A stretch of DNA of 64,000 nucleotides from a bacterium M00.F.Ca.ET.205.01.1.1 (GCA_004791255.1 SRUQ01000006.1:1-64000); one strand, 5' to 3'. Positions 7,967 to 16,342 are shown, numbered from the stretch's first letter. Numbers and translations: made by a program. The notes: generated from the letters alone by a model not told the origin.

Positions 7967-8554
7967 ATGCTTCGCGGATTGTACGACTGGACCTTGTCGC
8001 TGGCGGCGCGAAAGTCGGCCGAATGGTGGCTGGCCTTCATCGCCTTCGTCGAAAGCTCGGTGTTCCTGGTGCCGGCCGACGTGCTCTATCTGCCGATGGC
8101 GCTGTCGCGGCCGGACCGTGCCTACCGCTACGCCCTGATCGCCACCGTAGCCTCGGTTCTGGGCGGCATTGCCGGCTGGTTCATCGGCCACTATGCCTAT
8201 GAGGCGGTGGCGAGGCCGATCCTCGAATTCTACGGCAAGTATGACGAGTTCGAGGCGCTGCGCCTTTCCTCCGGCGTCGGCTTCATCGTCCTGATGCTCA
8301 TCACGTCGGGTGCGGCGCATTTGCCGCCGATCAAGGTGGTGACGATCCTGTCGGGCGTCATCGGCGTCAACCTGCTGCTGTTCATTGGGCTTGCGATCGT
8401 CGCACGCGGCGCCCGTTTCCTGCTGCTTGCCTGGCTGCTGCGCCGCTATGGCGAGTCGATCAAGGAGTTCATCGAAAAGCGTTTGGGATTGATCGTCGGC
8501 GCCGGCGCGGCTGCCCTTATTTTGCTCTATATCCTCGCCAAATACGCGCTCTAG
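7967..8554 (+). CDS. YqaA/DedA-family membrane protein
   Basis: A 195-aa inner-membrane protein of the SNARE-associated/DedA superfamily, YqaA branch. The first residues are followed by WWLAFIAFVESSVFLVPADVLYLPMAL, the re-entrant helix typical of the family, then ATVASVLGGIAGWFIGHYAYE and three further hydrophobic segments ending at LILLYILAKYAL. DedA proteins are linked to lipid carrier recycling and membrane homeostasis; the exact substrate here is not known. TTAGGAGAG 4 nt before the ATG supports this start over an earlier in-frame ATG. Confidence 0.85.
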   Translation: MLRGLYDWTLSLAARKSAEWWLAFIAFVESSVFLVPADVLYLPMALSRPDRAYRYALIATVASVLGGIAGWFIGHYAYEAVARPILEFYGKYDEFEALRLSSGVGFIVLMLITSGAAHLPPIKVVTILSGVIGVNLLLFIGLAIVARGARFLLLAWLLRRYGESIKEFIEKRLGLIVGAGAAALILLYILAKYAL

Positions 8555-8615
8555 TCCATGTCCTGACGGCGTGGACACAGAACCAGCGGGCGGCTGATAC
8601 AACGGACGAAGACCC

Positions 8616-9134
8616 ATGACAGCGACCATGAATGCCGACACCGGACGCCAGCGGACGCGGGCAGCCTTGTTTCTCGCGGTCGCGATGGCCGCGACCGTGG
8701 GCTCGGCGCTCGGGTTCCAGTATATCGGCGGCTACATCCCCTGCCATCTCTGCCTGGAGCAGCGCACCCCCTACTATATCGGCGCGCCGCTGATGGTACT
8801 GGCGGTGGTCACCTCGATGCTGGGCGCGCCCGCTTGGCTGACGCGCGGCCTTCTGGGCATTGGCGGCCTGCTGATGCTCTACGGCCTCTATCTCGGCGTC
8901 TACCATTCCGGCGTCGAATGGCAGTGGTGGGCCGGCCCGACTGATTGCACGGCGGGCGCCGGCCCGGTCGACACCGGCGGCAAGGGCGTGCTCGACGCGC
9001 TCGACAAATTCGTGCCGCCCTCCTGCGACAAGGCGGCGTTGCGCATTCTCGGCCTTTCCCTGGCAGGCTGGAACGCCATCGCCAGTCTGGTCCTCGCAGC
9101 CGTCGCCTTCCGCAGCGCGCTGTCGCGCGACTGA
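8616..9134 (+). CDS. dsbB: Disulfide bond formation protein B
   Basis: A 172-aa inner-membrane protein that reoxidises periplasmic DsbA and passes electrons to quinone. The first redox pair is CHLC (C43, C46) at the end of TM1, and the second pair is C111 and C137 in the periplasmic loop. Four hydrophobic segments are present, as in DsbB. It follows the YqaA-like gene by 61 nt in the same direction, so cotranscription is possible. No dsbA is in the window. Confidence 0.88.
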   Translation: MTATMNADTGRQRTRAALFLAVAMAATVGSALGFQYIGGYIPCHLCLEQRTPYYIGAPLMVLAVVTSMLGAPAWLTRGLLGIGGLLMLYGLYLGVYHSGVEWQWWAGPTDCTAGAGPVDTGGKGVLDALDKFVPPSCDKAALRILGLSLAGWNAIASLVLAAVAFRSALSRD

Positions 9135-9148
9135 GTTAGCGCCGACGC

Positions 9149-9315
9149 GAGATCGTTCAAAGAATTCGGCAGGCTGAATCGTATGGAGTGATTGTCGAGA
9201 ACCGAAGCGGAGCGGACATCAAATCCGTGAGCTCAGTTCTACTGCGACGCAGTAGAACGGGGAAGCGCAGACAATCGCTGCAGACGGCCAGCCTCCCGAA
9301 TTCTCGAACGATCTC
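9149..9315. repeat. Nested palindromic intergenic element
   Basis: Three concentric inverted repeats fill the space between dsbB and the HNH gene. The outer arms (9149-9175 and 9290-9315) match over roughly 24 of 27 positions, starting GAGATCGTTC and ending GATCTC on the other side. Inside are GATTGTC (9190-9196) with GACAATC (9270-9276), and a perfect 10-bp hairpin GTTCTACTGC/GCAGTAGAAC (9236-9258). The right arm overlaps the HNH stop codon. It resembles a rhizobial intergenic mosaic element or small MITE. Confidence 0.7.
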
Positions 9316-9871
9316 AGGGTTCGAGTTCGACATCCCAATACAGATAATCCATCCAGCTTTCATGCAGGTGGTTGGGCGGAAACAGGCGGCCGTTATTGTG
9401 CAGATCGTGCACCGTCGGCTGGTAGGGCTTCTGCAACGGCCACATCTTGGCGTGCGCCGGCATCATGCCGCCCTTCCTGAGGTTGCAGGGCGAACAGGCG
9501 GCGACGACGTTCTCCCACGTCGTGGCGCCGCCACGATGGCGGGGGACGACATGGTCGAAGGTCAGGTCGTCGGGCGTGCCGCAATACTGGCACTGGAAGC
9601 GGTCGCGCAGGAAGACGTTGAAACGGGTGAAGGCGGGGTGCCTGGACGGCTTCACATAGGCCTTCAGGCTGACCACGCTCGGCAGCTTCATCGAGAAGGT
9701 CGGCGAGGACACAGCGTGCTCGTATTCGGCGACGATGTTGACCCGGTCGAGGAACACCGCCTTGATGGCATCCTGCCATGACCAGAGCGACAAGGGGTAA
9801 TAGCTGAGCGGACGGTAATCCGCATTCAGCACCAGCGCTGGAAGCCCATCCGGAGATACGGCAACCGTCAC
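9314..9871 (-). CDS. HNH endonuclease family protein
   Basis: A 185-aa protein with an HNH nuclease domain. The zinc knuckle CQYC (C94, C97) is followed by FDHVVPRHRGG (D106, H107), then ENVVAACSPCN (N121, C126, C129, N130), the complete set of metal-binding and catalytic residues. The N-terminal 80 residues (LVLNADYRPLSYYPLSLWSW) are typical of the conserved chromosomal HNH proteins of alphaproteobacteria rather than of phage nucleases. It is not a mobile intron-type enzyme by context; its cellular role is unknown. Its 3' end lies in the nested palindrome. Confidence 0.88.
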   Translation of the reverse strand: MTVAVSPDGLPALVLNADYRPLSYYPLSLWSWQDAIKAVFLDRVNIVAEYEHAVSSPTFSMKLPSVVSLKAYVKPSRHPAFTRFNVFLRDRFQCQYCGTPDDLTFDHVVPRHRGGATTWENVVAACSPCNLRKGGMMPAHAKMWPLQKPYQPTVHDLHNNGRLFPPNHLHESWMDYLYWDVELEP

Positions 9872-9891
9872 CTGTTGACCTCCTTGGTTCA

Positions 9892-9993
9892 GCGCATGCC
9901 CCGAAAATCGTATGATTTTCAGACGGAACCATGCGCCACTTCAAAAAGTCCTACAGCGTCATTTCACATCCAACCGGACATGCGGCGCTGTAG
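9892..9993. repeat. RIME-like double-hairpin intergenic repeat
   Basis: Two adjacent palindromes. The first (9892-9936) has outer arms GCGCATG/CATGCGC and inner arms GAAAATC/GATTTTC. The second (9951-9993) has arms CTACAGCG/CGCTGTAG. This layout and vocabulary are familiar from rhizobial intergenic mosaic elements found in many copies per genome. It lies upstream of the HNH gene, between it and the DNA glycosylase gene. Confidence 0.7.
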
Positions 9994-10079
9994 CCGTTCG
10001 GCGCGGATACTGTAAGCCCGACATGACAGGGATGTGAAGCGGATTGTAGCGCGGCCGAAACGCCAAAAATGCGCGATTT

Positions 10080-10739
10080 TCACGATTTTTCAGAGGTTCC
10101 GCTCGGCGGGGCCGCATCCCGGCCCCTGGTCTCGCGGTAATAGGACCAGAAAAGTCGCGATGCGACACCTCGCCAAGGGCTCCATGATTCGGCCAGGGCG
10201 ATCAGCATTTTCTCGGGCGGACGCGGGTCGATGCCGAGCGCATGACCGACGGCGCTCTGCAAGGCGACGTCCCGCGCCGGGAAGATGTCGGGGTGCCCGG
10301 CGGCGAACAGGAGATAGACCTCCGCCGTCCACGGGCCGACGCCGGGTACCGCCGTCATCGCGGCGATCGCCTCCCCGGCGTCGAGCGAGCAGAGGTGATG
10401 GAGGTCGAGCCCGTCGTCTACCGCCTGGGCAACCGCAAGCAGGCCGCGCTGCTTGGGCCGCGACAGGCCGGCCTCCCGGAACATGTCCTCGCCGGCGGCA
10501 AGGATCGCCCCGGGCGTCAACGGATCGACCAGCCTGGTCAGCCGACCGAAGATCGCATCGGCGCTGGCGCGGGAGACCTGCTGCGAGACGATGATCGAGG
10601 CCAGGCTGCGAAAGCCGGGCTCGGACAGCCGCAACGGCACCTCGCCCGCCATGCCGCGCACCTTTTCCAGGCGCGGGTCGATCACGCACAGCGCATCGAG
10701 CCCGCGGGCGATGTCGTCCAGTGTGGCGATGCGTTGCAT
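10080..10739 (-). CDS. DNA-3-methyladenine glycosylase II family protein
   Basis: A 219-aa base-excision repair glycosylase of the HhH-GPD superfamily (AlkA type), removing alkylated bases from DNA. The helix-hairpin-helix VPGVGPWTA (131-139) is followed by the catalytic aspartate D157 in FPARDVALQ. The IIVSQQVS segment (49-56) is a typical core helix. There is no N-terminal AlkA TBP-like domain, consistent with the short bacterial forms. I chose the ATG at 10739 because the conserved domain begins soon after it; the frame remains open for about 1 kb further upstream but over the opposite-strand gluQRS gene. Confidence 0.88.
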   Translation of the reverse strand: MQRIATLDDIARGLDALCVIDPRLEKVRGMAGEVPLRLSEPGFRSLASIIVSQQVSRASADAIFGRLTRLVDPLTPGAILAAGEDMFREAGLSRPKQRGLLAVAQAVDDGLDLHHLCSLDAGEAIAAMTAVPGVGPWTAEVYLLFAAGHPDIFPARDVALQSAVGHALGIDPRPPEKMLIALAESWSPWRGVASRLFWSYYRETRGRDAAPPSGTSEKS

Positions 10740-10814
10740 TGTATCCTTGTCCGCGAATGTGCCGCAAAGTAGCAACTGGCAAAACCGCCGCACAATCCGA
10801 TTGCCGCCCCGGAG

Positions 10815-11684
10815 ATGACGCTCCTGACATTCCGCTTCGCGCCCAGCCCCAATGGCGAACTGCATCTCGGCCATGCCTATTCGGCGCTGCTCAACCAGAA
10901 GCTGGCGAACCGGGCCGGCGGCCGGCTGCTGCTGCGCATCGAGGACATCGACACGACCCGCTGCACGCCGCAATTCGAGACCGGCGTACTTGCCGACCTG
11001 AAATGGCTGGGACTGGACTGGGAAGAGCCGGTGCGCCGGCAGTCGGAGCATTTTGGCGAATACAGGACGGTGCTCGACCGGCTGATCCGCGAGGAATTCG
11101 TCTATCCCGCCTTCATGAGCCGCGGCGAGATCAGGGCCTTCATCACCGACAGCGAAAAACGCGACTGGCCGCGCGATCCCGACGGCGTGCCGCTCTATCC
11201 CCCGGCCGACAAGGCGCTGCCGACCAGGGAGCGCAAACGGCGGATCGCCGAGGGCGTTCCCTTCGCCTGGCGACTGGATGTCGACGCGGCACTGGCGCGC
11301 GCCGGCGGCGATCTGTCCTGGACCGAATATACGGATGAAACGCTCTCGGCGACGCGCCTTGTCGCGGCGCGCCCTCAGGACTGGGGCGACGTGGTCGTGG
11401 CGCGCCGCGAGATCCCGACCAGCTACCACCTTGCCGTGGTCATCGACGACGCGCTGCAAGGCGTCAGCCACGTAGTGCGTGGCCAGGACCTGTTTTCGGC
11501 GACCGGCGTGCAGCGCCTGCTCCAGGAACTGCTCGGGCTGCGCCAACCGGCCTATTTCCACCACCGGCTGATCCTCGGGCCGGACGGGCGAAAACTGTCG
11601 AAGAGCCTTGGGGATACCGGCCTGGCCGCGTTGCGCGGGGCCGGCATGTCGGCTGCAGATGTCCGGCGGCTGGTCGGCTTCTGA
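10815..11684 (+). CDS. gluQ: Glutamyl-Q tRNA(Asp) synthetase
   Basis: A 289-aa paralogue of the glutamyl-tRNA synthetase catalytic core that glutamylates queuosine at the wobble position of tRNA-Asp. The HIGH-type motif is HLGH (17-20) after FAPSPNG, and the KMSKS-type motif is KLSKS (260-264). The anticodon-binding domain of true GluRS is absent, as expected for GluQRS. The zinc-binding cysteines commonly found around residue 100 are missing: the segment reads YPAFMSRGEI. It is divergent from the glycosylase gene with 75 bp between. Confidence 0.9.
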   Translation: MTLLTFRFAPSPNGELHLGHAYSALLNQKLANRAGGRLLLRIEDIDTTRCTPQFETGVLADLKWLGLDWEEPVRRQSEHFGEYRTVLDRLIREEFVYPAFMSRGEIRAFITDSEKRDWPRDPDGVPLYPPADKALPTRERKRRIAEGVPFAWRLDVDAALARAGGDLSWTEYTDETLSATRLVAARPQDWGDVVVARREIPTSYHLAVVIDDALQGVSHVVRGQDLFSATGVQRLLQELLGLRQPAYFHHRLILGPDGRKLSKSLGDTGLAALRGAGMSAADVRRLVGF

Positions 11685-11812
11685 CCACGACCTAACGTCG
11701 TGAGCTGTTGAATTCCGTGATGCATGGATCAATCGTTTCGTTTTGCGCTCCGGACCGAACCGGACTAGAGCATCGCGACGGCTCACTTCCTACCAGGCGC
11801 GATTCCCGGAAC

Positions 11813-12709
11813 ATGCACAGCCTCAAGCGGTTCATCCCCGCCACCTTCGTCGTCCTGTGGGCGACCGGCTTCATCGGCGCGCGCTATGCCATGCCGTGGG
11901 CGGAGCCGTTTACCTTCCTCGCCGCACGGTTCGTCCTGGCGGCAATCCTGTTCGCCATCCTGACGGTCGTGCTGGGCTCGAAGAAAGCCAGCCGCGAAGA
12001 AGCGCTGCATGCGGCCGGCGCCGGCATCCTGATGCATGGCATCTATCTCGGCGCGGTGTTCTGGGCCATCCACAGAGGCATGCCGGCCGGCCTGTCGGCG
12101 CTGATCGTCGGGCTGCAACCACTGATCACGGCGGTGCTCGCCGGCAAATTCCTCGGCGAGGCGATCCTGCCACGCCATTGGGCCGGCCTCGCCGTCGGCC
12201 TGGTTGGCGTCGTCATCGTGCTGTGGCCGAAACTCGGCGCGCTGGGCGGCGGCGTCACGGCGGCGACACTGACCGCCTCGCTCGTCTCGGTGCTCGGCAT
12301 GGCCGCCGGCACTATCTGGCAGAAGCGCTTTGCCTCCGGCGGCGACCTCGTCGCCGCGACCATGTGGCAATATGTTGGCGGCGCGGCGGTGATGATACTG
12401 GCAGCCCTTGCCTTCGAGACCCACACCGTCGTCATCAATGGCGAATTGATCTTCGCCATGGCCTGGCTGGTGCTGGTGCTGTCGGTCGGCGCCATTTTCC
12501 TTCTGATGGTGATGATCCGCGACGGCGAGATGTCGAAGGTGGCGTCGCTGTTCTACCTGGTGCCTGCGGTGACGGCCATCATCGCCTGGGCCCTGTTCAA
12601 CGAACAGCTCAATACGCTGCAGATCGTCGGCATGGCGATCACCACCTTCGGCGTCGCACTGGCCACCGCGCGGCCGGCCAAGGGAAGAACTGAGGAACTG
12701 AGGACCTGA
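11813..12709 (+). CDS. EamA/DMT-family transporter
   Basis: A 298-aa drug/metabolite-transporter superfamily exporter with about ten hydrophobic segments and two EamA repeats (residues about 8-135 and 150-290). The first repeat begins FVVLWATGFIGARYAMPWAEPFTFLAAR and the second ends NEQLNTLQIVGMAITTFGV. Substrate is not predictable. The ATG at 11813 starts right at the first membrane helix. The stop codon lies inside a tandem GAACTGAG repeat, so the last residues (EELRT) are encoded by repeat DNA. Confidence 0.85.
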   Translation: MHSLKRFIPATFVVLWATGFIGARYAMPWAEPFTFLAARFVLAAILFAILTVVLGSKKASREEALHAAGAGILMHGIYLGAVFWAIHRGMPAGLSALIVGLQPLITAVLAGKFLGEAILPRHWAGLAVGLVGVVIVLWPKLGALGGGVTAATLTASLVSVLGMAAGTIWQKRFASGGDLVAATMWQYVGGAAVMILAALAFETHTVVINGELIFAMAWLVLVLSVGAIFLLMVMIRDGEMSKVASLFYLVPAVTAIIAWALFNEQLNTLQIVGMAITTFGVALATARPAKGRTEELRT

Positions 12710-12767
12710 GGAAAAGGCGCGCTGTGCTTCTTCTTCAATTCCTCAGTTTCTCAATTCTCCAGTTCTT
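12685..12767. terminator. Imperfect long hairpin with tandem octamers between convergent genes
   Basis: The octamer GAACTGAG occurs twice in tandem (12687-12702), followed by the variant GACCTGAG. A pyrimidine-rich right arm around 12736-12767 (CCTCAGTTTCTC, CCAGTTCTT) is partly complementary, so a long imperfect hairpin can form. The site separates the EamA gene from the convergent YihY gene and probably ends transcription from both sides. Confidence 0.45.
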
Positions 12768-12786
12768 CTGTCCAGCCGGTATCGAC

Positions 12787-13638
12787 TCAGCCGACCCGGG
12801 CGCGCGCCTCCAGATAGCGGCTGATGGCGGCATTGAGCTCGCCGCCAAGGATGAAGATCGCCGAGACGATATAGAGGAAGACAACCGCTATCATGATCGA
12901 GGCGAGCCCCGCATAGGTCGTCACATAGGACGAGAAGTGGTCGAGATAGGTGGCGAACATCGTCGAGCCGATGAGCCATGCGGCGAGCGTGAAGATGATG
13001 CCGGGGATGAGCGAGACGAAGCGGCGCTTGCCGGCCGGCAGCCAGTAATGCACCGAAAACAGCCCGCCGACGATGACGACCGAAGCGATGACGTAGCGCC
13101 ATAGCGTGATGGTGCCGGTATAGGGCCTTATCCATTCGAAATTGGCTTCGGCCAGCCGCGCCAGCAGGGGTGCGAACACCAGCAGCACGCTGATCGCCAG
13201 GAACCCGGCGGTGGCGATCAGCACGAAAATGATGCTCTGCACCCGGCGATAGATGATGCCGCGCGTTTCCGTGACCCGGTAGGCGCGGTTAAGCGAGGTG
13301 CGCAGCGCCTCGATGCCATTCGAGGCAAAATAGGCGGCTAGCAGCACGCCATAGGTCAACAGGTCGGTGCGCCTGATCGTGAGCACGTTCAGCACCTCGC
13401 GCGCGATCGGCTTGGCGATCTGTTCCGGCCAGGTATCGAAGACCAGATGCACGGCGGTGTCGGCAAAGGCCTGCGCACCGAGGAAGCTGCCCAGCGTGGT
13501 GGCAAAAATCAGGAACGGAAACAGCGCCATCAGCGAGGTGATCGCCAGATGGCTGGCCATCGCCCAGCCGTCATCGGTGTTGAAATGACCGAGCGCGTCG
13601 TAGAGCACGCGGCGCAGGGCGACAATATTCCGCAGCAA
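12787..13638 (-). CDS. YihY/virulence factor BrkB family membrane protein
   Basis: A 283-aa inner-membrane protein of the YihY/UPF0761 family. Six hydrophobic segments are visible, with the family signatures ASHLAITSLMALFPFLIF, LLAAYFASNGIEALRTSLNRAY, and near the end YAGLASIMIAVVFLYIVSAIFILGGELNA. The family was once called ribonuclease BN in error; its function is unresolved. The gene is divergent from the SDR gene with 58 bp between their starts, so their promoters must overlap. Confidence 0.85.
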   Translation of the reverse strand: MLRNIVALRRVLYDALGHFNTDDGWAMASHLAITSLMALFPFLIFATTLGSFLGAQAFADTAVHLVFDTWPEQIAKPIAREVLNVLTIRRTDLLTYGVLLAAYFASNGIEALRTSLNRAYRVTETRGIIYRRVQSIIFVLIATAGFLAISVLLVFAPLLARLAEANFEWIRPYTGTITLWRYVIASVVIVGGLFSVHYWLPAGKRRFVSLIPGIIFTLAAWLIGSTMFATYLDHFSSYVTTYAGLASIMIAVVFLYIVSAIFILGGELNAAISRYLEARARVG

Positions 13639-13696
13639 GAACCCGCGCTCCCTTCGATTGTCTCGACGCCGCGAATATGGGAAGGGAATGTGGCAA

Positions 13697-14563
13697 ATGG
13701 CAACCCTTCGTCAAACCACGAATTCTTCAGCGGCAGAGTTGCGCACCATCATCGTCACCGGTGCGTCTTCCGGCATCGGCGCCTATTGTGCGCGAGCGTT
13801 GAAGGCGGAAGGCTGGCGGGTGTTCGCGACGGCGCGCAAGCCGCAAGACCTCGCCGCACTCGAAGCGGACGGCATCGAAGGCTTCTACCTCGACTACGCA
13901 GAACCGGACTCGATCTCCGCACTGGTGACTTCAGTGCTTGAACGCACCGGCGGCCGGCTCGACGCGCTCTTCAACAATGGCGCCTACGCCCAGGCCGGCG
14001 CCGTCGAGGACCTGTCGGTGGCTGCGCTCAAGTCGCAGTTCGAGGTCAATTTCTTCGGCTGGCATGACCTGACCCGCCGTCTCGTGCCCCTCATGCGCCG
14101 CCAGGGCCATGGCCGCCTCGTCCACTGCTCGTCGATCCTCGGCCTGGTTCCGGTGCGTTTTCGCGGCGCCTATTCGGCGTCGAAGCATGCACTGGAGGCC
14201 CTGATGCTGTGTCAGCGCCAGGAACTGGTGGGCAGCGGCGTCCATGTCTCGCTGATCGAGCCGGGGCCGGTGAAGTCGAAGATCGCCAGCAATGGCCTGC
14301 CCTGGTTTGTCGCCAATATCGACCACGAGAACTCGGTGCATCGCGTCGACTATGCTGCCCAGTTGGAGCGGCTGCGCGCCGGCGGCAGTCAATCGGCGCT
14401 GAAGCCCGGGCCGGAAGTGGTCCACAAGGTTCTGCGCCATGCACTTCTGTCGCGGCGCCCGCGCCCACACTATGTGGTAACAGCGCCGGCTAAGATCGGC
14501 GCGGCTCTCAAACGCATCCTGCCGGCGTCGATATTCTATCGCCTGATGGCCAAACGCGCCTGA
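13697..14563 (+). CDS. SDR-family oxidoreductase
   Basis: A 288-aa short-chain dehydrogenase/reductase. The nucleotide-binding TGASSGIG lies at residues 21-28, and the catalytic Tyr-Lys pair is Y159 and K163 in AYSASKHA; the serine is in VHCSSILG. The first glycine motif followed by a basic residue at the end of the second strand (TARK) suggests NADP(H). Substrate is unknown; it resembles the classical subgroup used for steroid or ketone reduction. The ATG at 13697 has GGGAAGGGA about 9 nt upstream; an ATG at 13688 is also possible. Confidence 0.82.
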   Translation: MATLRQTTNSSAAELRTIIVTGASSGIGAYCARALKAEGWRVFATARKPQDLAALEADGIEGFYLDYAEPDSISALVTSVLERTGGRLDALFNNGAYAQAGAVEDLSVAALKSQFEVNFFGWHDLTRRLVPLMRRQGHGRLVHCSSILGLVPVRFRGAYSASKHALEALMLCQRQELVGSGVHVSLIEPGPVKSKIASNGLPWFVANIDHENSVHRVDYAAQLERLRAGGSQSALKPGPEVVHKVLRHALLSRRPRPHYVVTAPAKIGAALKRILPASIFYRLMAKRA

Positions 14564-14588
14564 ACGAACAACAACTGGAAACGCAACA

Positions 14589-14780
14589 ATGGCAACCGTC
14601 TTCAACATCCTCGCCATTCTGGTCATGGTCGCCGTTGTGATCGTGCTTGTTCGCGGCCTCATCAACATGATGCGCGGCGGTTCCGGCGTCACCTCCAACA
14701 AGCTGATGCAGGCACGCGTGATGCTGCAGGCCGTGGCGCTGGTGCTGATCCTGCTCGCCGTGTATTTCACCCGCAAGTGA
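14589..14780 (+). CDS. Twin transmembrane protein with HIG1-like domain
   Basis: A 63-aa protein made of two membrane helices (NILAILVMVAVVIVLVRGLINM and VMLQAVALVLILLAVYF) joined by a basic loop with SNKLMQARVMLQ, the hallmark of HIG1-type proteins. In mitochondria HIG1 proteins associate with cytochrome oxidase; the bacterial role is likely similar but unproven. It precedes the cobalamin adenosyltransferase gene by 25 nt, a neighbourhood conserved in rhizobia as far as I recall. Confidence 0.8.
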   Translation: MATVFNILAILVMVAVVIVLVRGLINMMRGGSGVTSNKLMQARVMLQAVALVLILLAVYFTRK

Positions 14781-14805
14781 AAACGGCGGCTGGGAGGATC
14801 AAGGC

Positions 14806-15387
14806 GTGGTCAAGCTCAACAAGATCTACACCCGCACCGGCGACGACGGCACCACCGGCCTCGGCACCGGTGAGCGGCGGCTGAAATCCGACCTGCGTGT
14901 CGACGCCTACGGCACCGTCGACGAGACCAATGCCTGCATCGGCATGGCCCGCGTGCATACCGCCCAGAGCCATCCGGCGATCGACGCCCTGCTGTCGCGC
15001 ATCCAGAACGATCTGTTCGACCTCGGCGCAGATCTTGCCGTGCCCGACGACGGCAAGCCGCTCGGCTATGAGCCGCTGCGCATCGTTGCCACGCAGACCG
15101 ACCGCGTCGAGAAGGACATTGACCTCCTCAACAAGGATCTTCAGCCGCTCAAATCCTTTGTGCTCAACGGCGGCACACCGGCAGCGGCCGCACTCCACCT
15201 TGCCCGCACGGTGGCGCGGCGGGCCGAGCGGCTGATGGTGGCGCTGGCGCAGGATCCCGGTGAGCACGTCAACAAGGACGGGCTGAAATACATCAACCGC
15301 GTCTCCGATTTCCTGTTTGTCGCCGCCCGGGCGGTCAATGACAACGGAAATGCCGACGTGCTATGGGTTCCCGGCAAGAACCGCTGA
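14806..15387 (+). CDS. Cob(I)alamin adenosyltransferase, PduO type
   Basis: A 193-aa ATP:corrinoid adenosyltransferase that makes adenosylcobalamin. The ATP-binding N-terminus is KIYTRTGDDGTTGLGTGER, followed by KSDLRVDAYGTVDETNA, and the C-terminal LNRASDFLF-like motif appears as INRVSDFLFVAAR. These are the PduO-family signatures. The start is GTG, with GGGAGGA upstream at a suitable distance. It lies between the HIG1-like and rhomboid genes on one probable transcript. Confidence 0.9.
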   Translation: MVKLNKIYTRTGDDGTTGLGTGERRLKSDLRVDAYGTVDETNACIGMARVHTAQSHPAIDALLSRIQNDLFDLGADLAVPDDGKPLGYEPLRIVATQTDRVEKDIDLLNKDLQPLKSFVLNGGTPAAAALHLARTVARRAERLMVALAQDPGEHVNKDGLKYINRVSDFLFVAARAVNDNGNADVLWVPGKNR

Positions 15388-15417
15388 ATTTGACAGGGCG
15401 GGAGGGGGCAGGCACCG

Positions 15418-16218
15418 ATGTTCATCCCGCTATACGACACCAACAGGTTGCGCCACATCCGCCTGCAATATGTGACGATCGGGCTGATCGTGGCCAACGC
15501 GCTGGTCTACTGCGTCACCGCGCTCGGCGGCGAGAACTTCAACAATGCCGCCGTGCTCGGCCTCGGCTTCATCCCGTCAGTGGTCCATGACACGGCCGAA
15601 CTCGACCCCCGCTTTATCGTCATTCCCGAAAGCCTGAGCTACGTCACCTATTCCTTCCTGCATGGCGACATCTTCCATCTCGGCGGCAACATGCTGTTCC
15701 TGTGGGTGTTCGGCGACAATGTCGAGGACGCGCTCGGCCACATTCGCTACCTGATCTTCTATCTGCTGTGCGCCATCGCCGGAGCCGCCTTCCAGGGCCT
15801 CGTCGCCTGGGATTCGCAGGTGCCGCTGATCGGCGCGTCCGGCGCCATCGCCGGCGTGGTCGTCGCCTACCTGATCCTTTATCCCCGGGTGAAGGTCTGG
15901 GTGCTGGCCTTCGCCCGTATCCCGCTGCGCATACCGGCCTTCATTCCGCTTATCCTGTGGGTGCTGTTCCAGGTGGTGATGTTCGCCGCCGGCGGCGAGG
16001 ACCAGATTTCCTGGGCCTGCCACATCGGCGGCATCCTTGCCGGCGCCGTGCTGGTGCTGGTCCTGCGCAGCCGCGGCGTGCCGCTGTTTGCCCCCGCCGA
16101 CGAGGATGCCGTGGCCGCCGCACCCGACCAGGCGCCGGTAGCCGTTGAGCCAACGGCGCCGGAGCCACCGGCCAGCACCACACAGTGGGGCCGGGGAAGC
16201 GCTTCTGGCCCAAACTGA
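15418..16218 (+). CDS. Rhomboid family intramembrane serine protease
   Basis: A 266-aa membrane protease. The catalytic dyad is S141 in IGASGAIAG and H202 in ACHIGGILAG, with the supporting N91 in HLGGNMLFLWVFG. Six hydrophobic segments are present. The C-terminal 50 residues after the last helix are Ala/Pro rich and probably cytoplasmic and disordered. Cleaves membrane-anchored proteins within the bilayer; its substrate is unknown. GGGAGG lies upstream of the ATG. Confidence 0.9.
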   Translation: MFIPLYDTNRLRHIRLQYVTIGLIVANALVYCVTALGGENFNNAAVLGLGFIPSVVHDTAELDPRFIVIPESLSYVTYSFLHGDIFHLGGNMLFLWVFGDNVEDALGHIRYLIFYLLCAIAGAAFQGLVAWDSQVPLIGASGAIAGVVVAYLILYPRVKVWVLAFARIPLRIPAFIPLILWVLFQVVMFAAGGEDQISWACHIGGILAGAVLVLVLRSRGVPLFAPADEDAVAAAPDQAPVAVEPTAPEPPASTTQWGRGSASGPN

Positions 16219-16318
16219 ACCGATTTGAGCCGCTTTCACCGTATTGACGTCAAGGGTTGCCGCAACTACGGAAACGTCTCCGTCTCAGCCCAAGGCGGTC
16301 AAAGACCAGAATTTCCAT

Positions 16319-16342
16319 CCGGCCAGAATTCCGTCTGGCCGG
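16319..16342. repeat. Short hairpin upstream of etfB
   Basis: CCGGCCAG (16319-16326) and CTGGCCGG (16335-16342) form a perfect 8-bp stem, extended imperfectly by flanking AATT bases. It lies in the 213-bp gap between the rhomboid gene and etfB, about 90 bp before the etfB start. There is no T tract, so it is a regulatory palindrome or a repeat rather than an intrinsic terminator. Confidence 0.5.

Noticed and set aside
10740..11786. Upstream extension of the DNA glycosylase frame on the minus strand
   Set aside because: It lies antisense over gluQRS, with composition rich in R, G and A and no domain; the true start is at 10739.
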